64,000 bases of DNA from Bradyrhizobium sp. ORS 375 (GCF_000239775.1 NZ_CAFI01000105.1:37796-101795), one strand, 5' to 3'. Counted from the first letter of the stretch, positions 28,336 through 37,141 are shown. Notes: a model not told the origin generated them from the sequence alone. Program-made: numbers and translations.

Positions 28336-28350
28336 GATAGATAATCTATC
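28336..28350 (+). promoter_or_regulatory. BioR auto-operator
   Basis: GATAGATAATCTATC is a perfect 15-bp palindrome ending three bases before the bioR ATG. It shares the TAGATAA core of the bioB operator and would block transcription or initiation of bioR itself. Confidence 0.75.
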
Positions 28351-28353
28351 ACT

Positions 28354-28989
28354 ATGCAAGACGAGAACCTGACCACCGCGCACCGCATCGCCGAGGCCAT
28401 CACCGAACGTATCGTCAGCGGCGCCCTGCCCCCAGACGCGCCGCTGCGGCAGGACCACATCGCCCGCGAGTTCAACTCCAGCCACGTCCCGGTGCGCGAG
28501 GCGTTCCGGCAACTCGAGGCGCTCTATCTGGTGGTCGCGACGCCCCGGCGCGGCGTCCGGGTCGCACCGCTCGACGCCAGGTCGACCAAGGAGATCGTCG
28601 AGATGCGCGTCGCGCTCGAAGTGATCGCGCTGCGCAATGCCGCCCCGCGCTACACGCCGGCGCATCTCGCCGCGATTGAGCTCGCGCTGATCGAGGGCGA
28701 CAATGCCGAAACGATTCAAGAGTTCGAGACCGCCAACCGCGCTTTCCACCGCGCGCTGGTCACGCCCTGCGCGATGCCGCGCCTGCTGGCCAGCCTCGAC
28801 GGCCTACGCCTCGCCAATTCGCGCCTCGTCCTCACCATGGCCCGCACCGCCGGCTGGCGCCCGCGCAGCAACGGCGATCACCGCCAGATCCTGCAGGCGC
28901 TGCGCGAGCGGCAGATCGGGCATGCGTGTGAGTTGCTGACACGGCACAATCAGACGATTGAGCGGCTGGCGCGGCCGGGTGGCGCGTAG
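28354..28989 (+). CDS. bioR: BioR, GntR-family repressor of biotin genes
   Basis: A 211-residue GntR/FadR-type regulator. The N-terminal winged helix (about 8-75) contains PLRQDHIAREFNSSHVPVREAFRQLE. The C-terminal FCD-like all-helical domain (about 85-205) carries the metal/ligand-type residues in EMRVALE, FHRALV and GDHRQILQAL. Position opposite bioB and TAGATAA palindromes at both promoters identify it as BioR, the alphaproteobacterial biotin regulator. The start codon sits right after its own operator. Confidence 0.88.
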   Translation: MQDENLTTAHRIAEAITERIVSGALPPDAPLRQDHIAREFNSSHVPVREAFRQLEALYLVVATPRRGVRVAPLDARSTKEIVEMRVALEVIALRNAAPRYTPAHLAAIELALIEGDNAETIQEFETANRAFHRALVTPCAMPRLLASLDGLRLANSRLVLTMARTAGWRPRSNGDHRQILQALRERQIGHACELLTRHNQTIERLARPGGA

Positions 28990-29024
28990 CTCTGCACACG
29001 CGCGAGCACGCTGCGGGCAGAAGT

Positions 29025-29417
29025 CTAACGTACCCGAAGGTCGAGCATCTGCTCCTCGCGCCGAACAGGTGATTTTAGATCATGCGCTAGAATGCTCGCA
29101 ATCCATTCCACCAGAACAGGAAGTTTCTTGGCCTCAAATTCGCGGCGTATAGGACCTACTTGGTCTACCGGTACAGAGCCGACACGAACGTAGAGGCGTT
29201 CATAGGGAACGTTGGGATTGGGCGGCCAAAAATGTGCGTCGAATAGCGTGCCAGGCTGTCGAATGAGGAGGACATCGATTGAAACACCGGCGCGCTTAAG
29301 CGCATCATCTAGCGCTGATGGACTAAGCGGATAGCCTTGTGTCTTGGGAAGCTTTGCAGTCTGGGACCTCATCTCTCCAGTGTGCCAGCCGACTACCCGA
29401 TCAATCAATAGGCGCAT
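29025..29417 (-). CDS. Hypothetical protein in AT-richer DNA
   Basis: A 130-residue soluble protein I do not recognise. It has a hydrophobic core stretch (LPVLVEWIASILAHDL near the C-terminus) and a beta-like segment (YERLYVRVGSVPVDQVGP). The third codon positions are clearly less GC-rich than in neighbouring genes, suggesting transfer. A start at the internal ATG (29372) is preceded by GGAGAG but too closely; the outer ATG lacks a clear ribosome site. No partner gene is evident. Confidence 0.55.
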   Translation of the reverse strand: MRLLIDRVVGWHTGEMRSQTAKLPKTQGYPLSPSALDDALKRAGVSIDVLLIRQPGTLFDAHFWPPNPNVPYERLYVRVGSVPVDQVGPIRREFEAKKLPVLVEWIASILAHDLKSPVRREEQMLDLRVR

Positions 29418-29534
29418 TCAGTCGGCACCAGACAATGACTAACGGACGACGACGAAGGAGCCTCTTAATCAGGGCTTTGATTAACTGCGGTTCACCACGA
29501 GACATACACCGGCGACTGCACTACGTTTACCTAA

Positions 29535-29978
29535 TCATCCCCCCGGCCCGTCTTTCAGGATGTAGCCCATCAGGTCGTCCACATTGTGCTCCAGATCCCG
29601 GATGATGTTCTTGACGACGTCGCCGATCGAGATCACGCCAACGACCTTGTCGGCGTCCAGCACCGGCAGGTGGCGAAAGCCGCGCTGAGACATCATCGCC
29701 ATGCAGCTGTCCAGCCGGTGGTCCGGCCTGACCGTCACCGGGTTGGCCGTCATCACCTGGCTGACCGGCGTCTCTTTCGCATCGAGCCCGGGCAGCAGCA
29801 CCTTGATGGCGCAGTCGCCCTGGGTCACAATGCCGACGAGCACGCCGTCGTCGATGACCAGCACCGACCGGACCCGGCTGTCGCGCATCTTCTGCAAGGC
29901 TTCGACGACCATGTCGCGAGAGCGAACATGGATGAGGGCGCCACTCTTCTGGGCCAGCGCGTCTTTGACTGTGCTCAT
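29535..29978 (-). CDS. Tandem CBS-domain protein
   Basis: A 147-residue protein of two CBS domains (about 8-62 and 75-130), with VRSVLVIDDGVLVGIVTQGDCAI and FRHLPVLDADKVVGVISIGDVVK. It ends in a short helical tail. GGAGATCA immediately precedes the ATG. CBS pairs sense adenine nucleotides. This one stands alone between an unrelated gene and a repeat block, so no partner can be named. It is not a close copy of the CBS gene near fixN. Confidence 0.88.
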   Translation of the reverse strand: MSTVKDALAQKSGALIHVRSRDMVVEALQKMRDSRVRSVLVIDDGVLVGIVTQGDCAIKVLLPGLDAKETPVSQVMTANPVTVRPDHRLDSCMAMMSQRGFRHLPVLDADKVVGVISIGDVVKNIIRDLEHNVDDLMGYILKDGPGG

Positions 29979-30119
29979 TGATCTCCTCGTGGGCTCCCTG
30001 TTTTGTTCTGCCTTGATGGTCTGTTTGCATCGGACGATAGTCGAAATAGATGGCCGCGTCAGCACCGTGACGATGTTGCCAGCGAGGCCATGAGCGCGCA
30101 CGGCACGCCCTCTCCTCCG

Positions 30120-30328
30120 CGTCGTTCCGGGGCGCGCGGAGCTTGAGAACGACGCAGTCGGCCGCAAGCGTAGCGCGAGCCCGGAACCCATACCCACAGG
30201 CGGTCATATGGGGCACGCTGCGGTGGGCGTCTCGCGCCCCACTTCCGTTCGTGGTTATGGATTCCGGGCTCATTCGCGCTGCTTCAAAACGGCTGCGCCG
30301 TTTTGCGCGCGAATGCCCCGGAATGACG
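30120..30328. repeat. Non-coding repeat element, copy 1
   Basis: The ends are inverted relatives: CGTCGTTCCGGGGC at the left and GCCCCGGAATGACG at the right. The right part folds into a nested hairpin (CATTCGCGC ... CAAAACGG-CTGCG-CCGTTTTG ... GCGCGAATG). A near-identical second copy follows 26 bp later in the same orientation. No protein frame is credible. Together with the flanks, this explains the gene-free 29979-30704 interval. Confidence 0.8.
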
Positions 30329-30353
30329 GATCAAGCAGAACGCACTCTCCCCG

Positions 30354-30563
30354 CGTCGTTCCGGGGCGCGCGGAGCTTGAGGACGACGCAGTCGGCCGCA
30401 AGCGTAGCGCGAGCCCGGAACCGATACCCACAGGCCGTCGTGTGGGGCACGCTGGTGGTGGGCGTCTCGCGCCTCACTTCCGTTCGTGGTTATGGATTCC
30501 GGGCTCATTCGCGCTGCTTCAAAACGGCTGCGCCGTTTTGCGCGCGAATGCCCCGGAATGACG
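30354..30563. repeat. Non-coding repeat element, copy 2
   Basis: A direct copy of the preceding element with only scattered substitutions, same termini and same internal hairpin. The 234-bp period shows a tandem duplication. The remaining 140 bp to the MFS gene holds nothing I recognise. Confidence 0.8.
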
Positions 30564-30704
30564 GAGCAAGACGGGGTAGCTGCTGCGGCATCGACCATCT
30601 CGCCCGCGCCCTCGTGCATAAGCCCATGCGCCCGTGACGGCTGGGGCCGCGGCCCGCCCCCGTGTACATGCTGGTCCGCACGCGCCCGCGAACCGAAGGT
30701 GCCC

Positions 30705-32102
30705 ATGTCCAACCGCCTCCACGCGACCAAGCCTGCCGGCGACGGCACCTCCGATGGCCTGCCCGCCAGCCAGCGGCCCTGGGCGATCGCGGCGATCTTC
30801 ACGGCGCTGTCGATGGCCTCGCTGGACGTCGCCATCGCCAATATCGCGCTGCCGTCGATCTCCAATGATCTGCACGTGTCGCCCGCCGAGGTGGTCTGGG
30901 TGGTCAACATCTATCAGATCGCCCTGGTCGCGACCCTGCTACCGCTGGGCGCGCTCGGCGAGATCGTCGGGCATCAGCGCATCTATCTCGGCGGCCTGCT
31001 GCTGTTCACGCTGGCCTCGGTGGGCTGTGCGCTGGCCTGGTCGCTGCCGTCCCTGGTGATCGCCAGGGCGTTTCAGGGGCTCGGCGCCAGCGGCATCATG
31101 AGCGTCAACACCGCGCTGGTGCGCTACGTCTATCCCGGCAAGATGCTGGGACGCGGCCTCGGCCACAACGCGCTGGTGGTCGGCATCTCCTTCACCTTCG
31201 GACCCACGATCGCCTCGGCGATCTTGTCGCTCGGCTCCTGGCCCTGGCTGTTCGCGATCAATCTGCCGTTCGGCCTGATCGCGATCGCCATCGGCATGAA
31301 GATGCTGCCGAAGACGCCGCGCGCCGAGCACGCCTTCGACTTCCTCGGCGCCGGCCTCGCCGCTGTCTGCCTCGGCCTCTTTATCACCGGCATCGGCAGC
31401 GCCGCGCATGGCGCGACGCCTTCCATGGTGGTCGCGGAGCTGATCGGCGCCCTGGTGCTCGGCATCATCCTGACGCGGCGGCAGGCCGATCATCCCGCGC
31501 CGATGCTGCCGATCGACCTGTTCCGCCGCGGCGTGTTCGCGCTGTCGGCGGCGACCGCGGTGTGCTCCTTCTCCGTGCAGGGCCTCGGCTTCGTCTCGCT
31601 GCCGTTCTATTTCGAGGACATCTTGCAGCGCTCGCAGGTCGAGACCGGCTTCCTCATGACACCGTGGCCGCTCGCGGTGACCATCATGGCGCCGATTGCG
31701 GGGCGACTGTCGGACCGCTTTCCCGCCGGCCTGCTCGGCGGCATCGGCCTCGTGATGCTCGGAGCCGGCATGGCGCTGCTGGCGATGCTGCCGGAGAACC
31801 CGAGCATCCCGAACATCGTCTGGCGCATGCTGATCTGCGGCATCGGCTTCGGCTTCTTCCAGGCACCGAATATGAAGGCCATCATGTCAAGCGCCCCGCC
31901 GCATCGCAGCGGCGGCGCCAGCGGCATCGTCGCGACGGCGCGGCTGACCGGCCAGACCACTGGCGCGGCGCTGGCGGCGCTGTGCTTCAGCCTGGCCGGC
32001 CGTGAGGGTGCAACCATGGCGCTGGCACTCGGCGCGGGCTTTGCGGCCCTCGGCAGCGTGATGAGTTTCCTGCGGCTGGCGGTGGCGCCTCCGCGGGGCT
32101 GA
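30705..32102 (+). CDS. DHA2-type MFS drug exporter
   Basis: A 465-residue protein with about fourteen hydrophobic segments and the EmrB/QacA start WAIAAIFTALSMASLDVAIANIALPSI, whose conserved Asp in TM1 is present. The motif region LPLGALGEIVGHQRIYLGG matches the 14-helix family loop. These pumps expel hydrophobic toxicants by proton antiport. No membrane-fusion partner lies nearby. The internal ATG giving MSNRLHATK is preferred because upstream codons come from repeat and spacer DNA. The substrate is unknown. Confidence 0.85.
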   Translation: MSNRLHATKPAGDGTSDGLPASQRPWAIAAIFTALSMASLDVAIANIALPSISNDLHVSPAEVVWVVNIYQIALVATLLPLGALGEIVGHQRIYLGGLLLFTLASVGCALAWSLPSLVIARAFQGLGASGIMSVNTALVRYVYPGKMLGRGLGHNALVVGISFTFGPTIASAILSLGSWPWLFAINLPFGLIAIAIGMKMLPKTPRAEHAFDFLGAGLAAVCLGLFITGIGSAAHGATPSMVVAELIGALVLGIILTRRQADHPAPMLPIDLFRRGVFALSAATAVCSFSVQGLGFVSLPFYFEDILQRSQVETGFLMTPWPLAVTIMAPIAGRLSDRFPAGLLGGIGLVMLGAGMALLAMLPENPSIPNIVWRMLICGIGFGFFQAPNMKAIMSSAPPHRSGGASGIVATARLTGQTTGAALAALCFSLAGREGATMALALGAGFAALGSVMSFLRLAVAPPRG

Positions 32103-32208
32103 TGAGTTCAGGCGAACTACAACCCCGCCCCATCACAAATCTTCCGCGTCGCAAACGCATATTCTTGATTTGAAGGATTCCAACGTTCGCGCCAAAGTGC
32201 GCCCCTCA

Positions 32209-32228
32209 GTTCAACTGGCGAGTTGAAC
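32209..32228 (+). promoter_or_regulatory. Palindromic operator-like site before iorA
   Basis: GTTCAACT-GGCG-AGTTGAAC is a perfect 8-bp-arm inverted repeat ending 14 bp before the iorA ATG. Its location suits a repressor of the MarR, TetR or LysR size class. No regulator gene lies beside it. Confidence 0.55.
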
Positions 32229-32242
32229 CAAAGGGATCTGCG

Positions 32243-32692
32243 ATGGCAAACCTCACGATTAACGGAAAATCCTATTCGCTCGACGTCGAGCCGGACACGC
32301 CGCTGCTGTGGGCGATCCGCGAGAACGCCGGGCTGACCGGCACCAAATATGGCTGCGGCATCGCACAATGCGGCGCCTGCACGGTGCATCTCGACGGCGC
32401 CGCCGTGCGCTCCTGCGGCGTCACCGTCTCGGAAGCCCAGGGCAAGCAGATCACGACCATCGAAGGCCTTGCGGCGGACAACGGCCTGCACAAGGTGCAG
32501 CAGGCCTGGCTGGAGAACGACGTTCCGCAATGCGGCTATTGCCAGAGCGGAATGATCATGGCCGTCGCCGCGCTCTTGAAGGACAATCCGAAGCCGAGCG
32601 ACCAGGACATCAACGACGCCATCACCAACATCTGCCGCTGTGGAACCTTCGCGCAGGTGCGCGAGGCGATCCACGCCGCGGCGAACGCCTGA
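32243..32692 (+). CDS. iorA: Molybdenum hydroxylase 2Fe-2S subunit (IorA type)
   Basis: A 149-residue iron-sulfur subunit of the xanthine oxidase family. The plant-type 2Fe-2S cluster ligands are Cys38, Cys43, Cys46 and Cys58 ([15 protein letters not shown]). The second cluster uses CGYCQSGM and CRCGT. It passes electrons from the molybdopterin subunit encoded 10 bp downstream. The two-subunit layout without a FAD subunit resembles isoquinoline 1-oxidoreductase and periplasmic aldehyde oxidases. The substrate cannot be read from the sequence. Confidence 0.9.
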   Translation: MANLTINGKSYSLDVEPDTPLLWAIRENAGLTGTKYGCGIAQCGACTVHLDGAAVRSCGVTVSEAQGKQITTIEGLAADNGLHKVQQAWLENDVPQCGYCQSGMIMAVAALLKDNPKPSDQDINDAITNICRCGTFAQVREAIHAAANA

Positions 32693-32702
32693 GGAGGCCG
32701 GC

Positions 32703-34886
32703 ATGAACCAGCATGTGACGCCGCGCCTCAACCGCCGCTCCTTCGTCATCGGCACCGCCGCGCTCGGCGGCGGCCTCGCGCTCGGGCTCGACATTCCCTT
32801 CGGCGGCCCGCAGGTGGTCCGCGCCGCGGATGGCTCTCCGGAAGTCAACGCCTGGGTGGTGATCCGTCCCGACGACACCGTGGTCATCCGCATCGCCCGC
32901 TCCGAGATGGGCCAGGGCTCGCTGACCGGTCTCGCCCAGCTCGTCGCGGAAGAGCTCGCCTGCGACTGGAGCAAGGTCACGACCGAATATCCGACACCCG
33001 GCCAGAACGTCGCGCGCAAGCGCGTGTGGGGCGATTTCTCCACCGGCGGCAGCCGCGGCATCCGCTCGTCGCAGGACTATGTCCGCAAGGGCGGCGCCGC
33101 CGCGCGCATGATGCTGATCCAGGCCGCCGCCGACGAATGGAAGGTGCCGGTCGCCGAATGCACCGCCGCCAACAGCGTCATCACCCACAAGGCCTCGGGC
33201 AAGACCACGACTTACGGCAAGGTCGCTGAAGCCGCGGCGAAGCTCACGCCGCCGGCCGACGTCAAGCTGAAGGACCCGAAGGACTGGACCCTGATCGGCA
33301 AGGGCGTGAAGCGCCTCGACACCGCCGACAAGGTCACCGGCGCGATGGTCTATGGCGCCGACATCAAGCTGCCCGGCATGCTCAACGCCGCGATCAAGGA
33401 TTGCCCGGTCACCGGCGGCAAGCTCAAGAGCTATGACGAGGCCAAGATCGCCGGCATGAAGGGCGTCAAGAAGGTGGTCGCGGTCGACGGCACCGCGGTC
33501 GCCGTCGTCGCCGACACCTGGTGGCACGCGAAGACCGCGCTCGATGCGCTGCCGATCGTATGGGACGAGGGCCCGAACGCGAAAGTCTCGTCGGAATCCA
33601 TCGGCAAATGGCTGGCCGAGGGCCTCGACTCCGGGCCGGCTTTCGTCGGCAATGAGAACGGCGATGCCAAGGCGGCGCTGGCGAGCGCGGTGAAGAAGGT
33701 CGAGGCCGTCTACAACTATCCGTATCAGAACCACGCCACGATGGAGCCGATGAACGCCACCGCGCTCTACACGCCGGAGCGCTGCGAGGTGTGGTGCGGC
33801 ACGCAGAACGGCGAGGCGGCGTTCGCCGCGGTGCTGGAAGCCTCAGGCCTGCCGGCCGACAAATGCGAGGTGCACAAGCTGATTCTCGGCGGCGGTTTTG
33901 GCCGGCGCGGCCAGACCGACTACGTCCGCCAGGCCGTGCAGATCGCCAAGGCGATGCCGGGCACGCCGGTCAAGCTCTTGTGGTCGCGCGAGGAGGACAT
34001 GACGCATGGCCGCTATCACCCGATCACGCAGTGCAAGCTGACCGGCGGCTTCGACGCCGACAACAACCTGACCGCCCTGCACATGCGCATCTCCGGCCAG
34101 TCGATCCTGTTCAGCCTGCGGCCCGATGCGCTGGTCAACGGCAAGGACCCCGCGACCTTCCAGGGGCTCGCGCCCTCGGGCGAGGCGACGATCGGCTATT
34201 CCGTGCCGAACCTCCTGATCGAACATTCGATGCGCAATCCGCACATCAATCCGGGGTTCTGGCGCGGCGTCAACGTGAACCAGAACGCGATCTACCTCGA
34301 ATGCTTCATGGACGAGCTCGCCAACGCCGTCGGCCAGGATCCGCTGGAATTCCGCCGCAAGCTGATGAGCAAGAACCCGAAGCATCTCGCCGTGCTCAAC
34401 GCGGTGGCCGAAAAGATCGGCTGGGGCACGCCGGCGCCGGAGGGCGTGCATCGCGGGCTGGCGCAGCTGCACGGCTACGGCAGCTATGTCGCGGGCGCGG
34501 CCGAGATCTCTGTGATCGACGGCACCAAGATCAAGATCCACCGCATCGTCGCCTCGACCGATCCGGGCTACGTCGTCAACCCCGCGCAGGTCGAGCGGCA
34601 GATCGCGGGCTCCTTCGTCTACGGCCTGTCCGCGCTATTCTATGGCGGCTGCACGGTGAAGGACGGGCGTATCGAGCAGACCAATTTCGACAGCTACAAC
34701 TCGATGCGCATCGCCGAGATGCCGAAGGTGGAATCGATCATGCTCCCCAGCGGCGGCTTCTGGGGCGGTGTCGGCGAGCCGACCATCGGCGTCGCCGCGC
34801 CGGCCGTGCTGAACGCGTATTTCGCCGCTACCGGCAAACGCATCCGCTCGGTGCCGCTGCGCGACCAGAACATCACCTTCGCATGA
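32703..34886 (+). CDS. iorB: Molybdenum hydroxylase large subunit, Tat-exported (IorB type)
   Basis: A 727-residue molybdopterin-cytosine-dinucleotide-binding subunit. It starts with a Tat signal (NRRSFVIGTAALGGGLALGL). The MoCo region has GGGFGRRGQTDY and, near the C-terminus, GGFWGGVGEPTIG with the catalytic Glu. Because it is exported folded and no FAD subunit exists, electrons probably go to a periplasmic cytochrome c. The start was set by the Tat signal and a GAGGAGG-like site in the gap after iorA. It stands upstream of the sox genes. Confidence 0.9.
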   Translation: MNQHVTPRLNRRSFVIGTAALGGGLALGLDIPFGGPQVVRAADGSPEVNAWVVIRPDDTVVIRIARSEMGQGSLTGLAQLVAEELACDWSKVTTEYPTPGQNVARKRVWGDFSTGGSRGIRSSQDYVRKGGAAARMMLIQAAADEWKVPVAECTAANSVITHKASGKTTTYGKVAEAAAKLTPPADVKLKDPKDWTLIGKGVKRLDTADKVTGAMVYGADIKLPGMLNAAIKDCPVTGGKLKSYDEAKIAGMKGVKKVVAVDGTAVAVVADTWWHAKTALDALPIVWDEGPNAKVSSESIGKWLAEGLDSGPAFVGNENGDAKAALASAVKKVEAVYNYPYQNHATMEPMNATALYTPERCEVWCGTQNGEAAFAAVLEASGLPADKCEVHKLILGGGFGRRGQTDYVRQAVQIAKAMPGTPVKLLWSREEDMTHGRYHPITQCKLTGGFDADNNLTALHMRISGQSILFSLRPDALVNGKDPATFQGLAPSGEATIGYSVPNLLIEHSMRNPHINPGFWRGVNVNQNAIYLECFMDELANAVGQDPLEFRRKLMSKNPKHLAVLNAVAEKIGWGTPAPEGVHRGLAQLHGYGSYVAGAAEISVIDGTKIKIHRIVASTDPGYVVNPAQVERQIAGSFVYGLSALFYGGCTVKDGRIEQTNFDSYNSMRIAEMPKVESIMLPSGGFWGGVGEPTIGVAAPAVLNAYFAATGKRIRSVPLRDQNITFA

Positions 34887-34893
34887 CGTGGAT

Positions 34894-34919
34894 GGCGGCC
34901 GTTGGGACCAACGGCCGCC
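34894..34919 (+). terminator. Strong hairpin between iorB and soxF
   Basis: GGCGGCCGTTGG and CCAACGGCCGCC form a perfect 12-bp inverted repeat around two bases (about 11 bp with a realistic loop), just after the iorB stop. No T-run follows. It may end or attenuate transcription into the sox genes, whose first ATG is 20 bp on. Confidence 0.5.
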
Positions 34920-34938
34920 GCCGTGCTATTCTGACTTT

Positions 34939-36216
34939 ATGACATTCACCCGGCCGCGCACACGCAGAGAGGTCGGCGGCCTGATCGCAGCGAGCGCTGC
35001 GATGATCGCCGCCCCTGCCGTGCTGCGCGCGCAGACGGCGGCGCGGGTCGTCGTGATCGGCGGCGGCTTCGGCGGCGCGAGCTGCGCTCGCGCGCTGCGC
35101 CACGCCGATGCGAAGCTCGACGTCACGCTGGTCGAGGCCAACAAGACCTTCACCTCCTGCCCCCTGAGCAACGAGGTCATCGCCGGCCTGCGCGACATCG
35201 GCGCGCAGCAGTTCGGCTACGACAGGATTGTCGCCGAGGGCGTGCGCGTGATGCTGCAGGCAGCCACCGCGATCGATGCCTCCGGGCACAAGGTCACGCT
35301 CGCCGATAGCACCACGCTCGACTATGACCGGCTCGTGCTCGCGCCGGGCATCGACATCGATTTCACGGCATTGCAAGGCTACGACGAGGCGGCCTCCGCT
35401 GTCATGCCGCACGCCTACAAGGCCGGGGAGCAGACCCTGCTGTTGCGCAAGCAGATCGAGGCGATGCCGAATGGCGGCACGGTCGCGATCTCAGTCCCCG
35501 CCAATCCCTCGCGCTGCCCGCCCGCCCCTTACGAGCGCGCCAGCCTGATCGCGCATTACCTCAGGACCCGCAAGCCGAAGTCGAAGATTCTGATCCTCGA
35601 CGCCAAGGACAGTTTCTCGCAGCAGAAGCTGTTCGAGCAGGCGTGGCAGCAGCTCTACCCGGGCATGATCGAGCGCATTCCCCTGTCGCAAGGAGGCCGC
35701 GTCACCGGCGTCGAAATCGGCACGCGCACCGTGATCACCGAATTCGGCAACTACAATCCCGATGTCGCCAACATCATCCCGCCGCAGAAGGCCGGCCGTA
35801 TCGCCGTGCTCGCCGGCGCGGTCGACCGCACCGGCTGGTGTCCGATCGATGCTGCGACCTTTGCATCCAAGCTCGTGCCGGACGTTCACGTGATCGGCGA
35901 TGCCTGTCTCGGCGGCGGCATTCCGAAATCGGCCGGCGCGGCGCAGGCACAGGGCAAACTCTGCGCGGCGGTGCTCGCGCGCGATCTCACCGCACGGCCA
36001 TCCGAGCCGCCGCCGCTGACCGGCGTCTGCTACAGCCTCGTCGCGCCGGACAACGCGTTCTCGCTGTCGGGCGTCTACCAGCCGAAGGGCGATCTGTTCG
36101 CTGAAGTTGAAGGTGCCAAAACAAGCCCGGTGGATGCACCGCCGGCGACGCGTGCGGCCGAGGCGGACGCTGCAACGACCTGGTTCAAGGCGCTGACCCA
36201 TGATGCGTTCGGCTAG
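34939..36216 (+). CDS. soxF: SoxF/FccB-type flavoprotein (sulfide dehydrogenase flavin subunit)
   Basis: A 425-residue FAD protein with a twin-arginine-like leader (RPRTRREVGGLIAASAAMIAA). The Rossmann FAD motif is VVVIGGGFGGASCAR, followed by a redox-type Cys in FTSCPLSNEV. The second FAD segment is VHVIGDACLGGGIPKSAGAA, and the C-terminal FCSD flavin-binding domain is about residues 350-420. Such proteins oxidise sulfide with cytochrome c. It overlaps soxX by 17 bases. A start 17 codons upstream falls inside the preceding hairpin and is rejected. Confidence 0.87.
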   Translation: MTFTRPRTRREVGGLIAASAAMIAAPAVLRAQTAARVVVIGGGFGGASCARALRHADAKLDVTLVEANKTFTSCPLSNEVIAGLRDIGAQQFGYDRIVAEGVRVMLQAATAIDASGHKVTLADSTTLDYDRLVLAPGIDIDFTALQGYDEAASAVMPHAYKAGEQTLLLRKQIEAMPNGGTVAISVPANPSRCPPAPYERASLIAHYLRTRKPKSKILILDAKDSFSQQKLFEQAWQQLYPGMIERIPLSQGGRVTGVEIGTRTVITEFGNYNPDVANIIPPQKAGRIAVLAGAVDRTGWCPIDAATFASKLVPDVHVIGDACLGGGIPKSAGAAQAQGKLCAAVLARDLTARPSEPPPLTGVCYSLVAPDNAFSLSGVYQPKGDLFAEVEGAKTSPVDAPPATRAAEADAATTWFKALTHDAFG

Positions 36217-36646
36217 CCGGCTCATCGTCCTGATCATCGCCGCCCTGCCGGCGGCCGCTGTGGCGCAGACGCTCGCACGCTATGCAATTGTCGGCGACGG
36301 CATCCCGGAGCCGCTCACCGGCCAGCCCGGCGATCCCACGCGCGGCCGCGCGCTCGTGCTCGCGCGCAGCTCGACCTGCATCCTCTGTCACTTCGGCCCG
36401 TTTCCGGAAGCGCGCTTCCAGGGCGACCTCGCGCCGAGCCTTGCCGGCGCCGGCAGCCGCTCCACGCCCGCGCAGCTCCGGTTGCGGCTCGTCGACGCCA
36501 GCCAAGTCAATCCTGATACGATCATGCCGTCCTATTATCGCATCGACGGCCTGACCCGCGTCGGTTCCGCCTGGCGCGACAAGCCGATCCTGTCGGCCGA
36601 GCAGATCGAGGACATCGTCGCCTATCTCGCGACCCTGCGCGAGTGA
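36200..36646 (+). CDS. soxX: SoxX, monohaem cytochrome c of SoxAX
   Basis: A 148-residue exported protein: signal peptide (1-23, cleaved near AVAQ), haem-c motif CILCH (Cys60-His64) and axial Met109 in the SoxX signature NPDTIMPSYYR. SoxX pairs with SoxA, which starts the Sox cycle by conjugating thiosulfate to the SoxY carrier cysteine. The start is embedded in the end of soxF, implying coupling. Confidence 0.92.
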   Translation: MMRSASRLIVLIIAALPAAAVAQTLARYAIVGDGIPEPLTGQPGDPTRGRALVLARSSTCILCHFGPFPEARFQGDLAPSLAGAGSRSTPAQLRLRLVDASQVNPDTIMPSYYRIDGLTRVGSAWRDKPILSAEQIEDIVAYLATLRE

Positions 36647-36652
36647 GCCTAT

Positions 36653-37141
36653 ATGGTCAGCATGTTCGATCCGCTCCACCTCTCCCGCCGTCACCTGCTG
36701 CAACTGGCGGGCACGTTGACCGCAGCCACCGCGCTGCCGCTCGTCACGGTTCGGCCGGCGCAGGCGACGCCCGCGATGCTGGCCTCCGCCATCCGCAACC
36801 TCGTCGGCGAAGCCCAGGTGAAGACCGGCAAGGTCCGGCTCGACATCCCGCCGCTGGTCGAGAACGGCAACACCGTGCCGATGACGGTCAGCGTCGATCA
36901 CCCGATGACGCCCGACAGCTTCGTGAAGAGCATCCACGTCTTCAACGAGAAGAATCCGCAGCCCAACGTCGCGAATTTCCATCTCACGCCGAGCGCCGGC
37001 CGCGCCCAGGTCACGACCCGCATCCGGCTCGCCGATACGCAGAAGGTGGTGGCGATCGCAAAGCTCTCCGACGGCACGTTCTGGTCGATCAGCGTCGACG
37101 TCATCGTGACGCTCGCCGCCTGCACCGAGGAGATGCCGTGA
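36653..37141 (+). CDS. soxY: SoxY-like sulfur carrier with altered C-terminus
   Basis: A 162-residue exported protein with a Tat-type leader (SRRHLLQLAGTLTAATALPL) and the SoxY immunoglobulin-like domain (about 45-155). In canonical SoxY the substrate-bearing Cys is in a C-terminal GGCGG arm; here the tail is LAACTEEMP. Cys157 is kept, but the glycines are replaced and four residues follow. It could still carry sulfane sulfur, or be a specialised paralogue. It shares one base with soxZ. Confidence 0.87.
   Translation: MVSMFDPLHLSRRHLLQLAGTLTAATALPLVTVRPAQATPAMLASAIRNLVGEAQVKTGKVRLDIPPLVENGNTVPMTVSVDHPMTPDSFVKSIHVFNEKNPQPNVANFHLTPSAGRAQVTTRIRLADTQKVVAIAKLSDGTFWSISVDVIVTLAACTEEMP

Noticed and set aside
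30120-30563. The tandem repeats as a CRISPR array
   Set aside because: Only two units of about 210 bp, no short direct repeats with unique spacers, and no cas genes.
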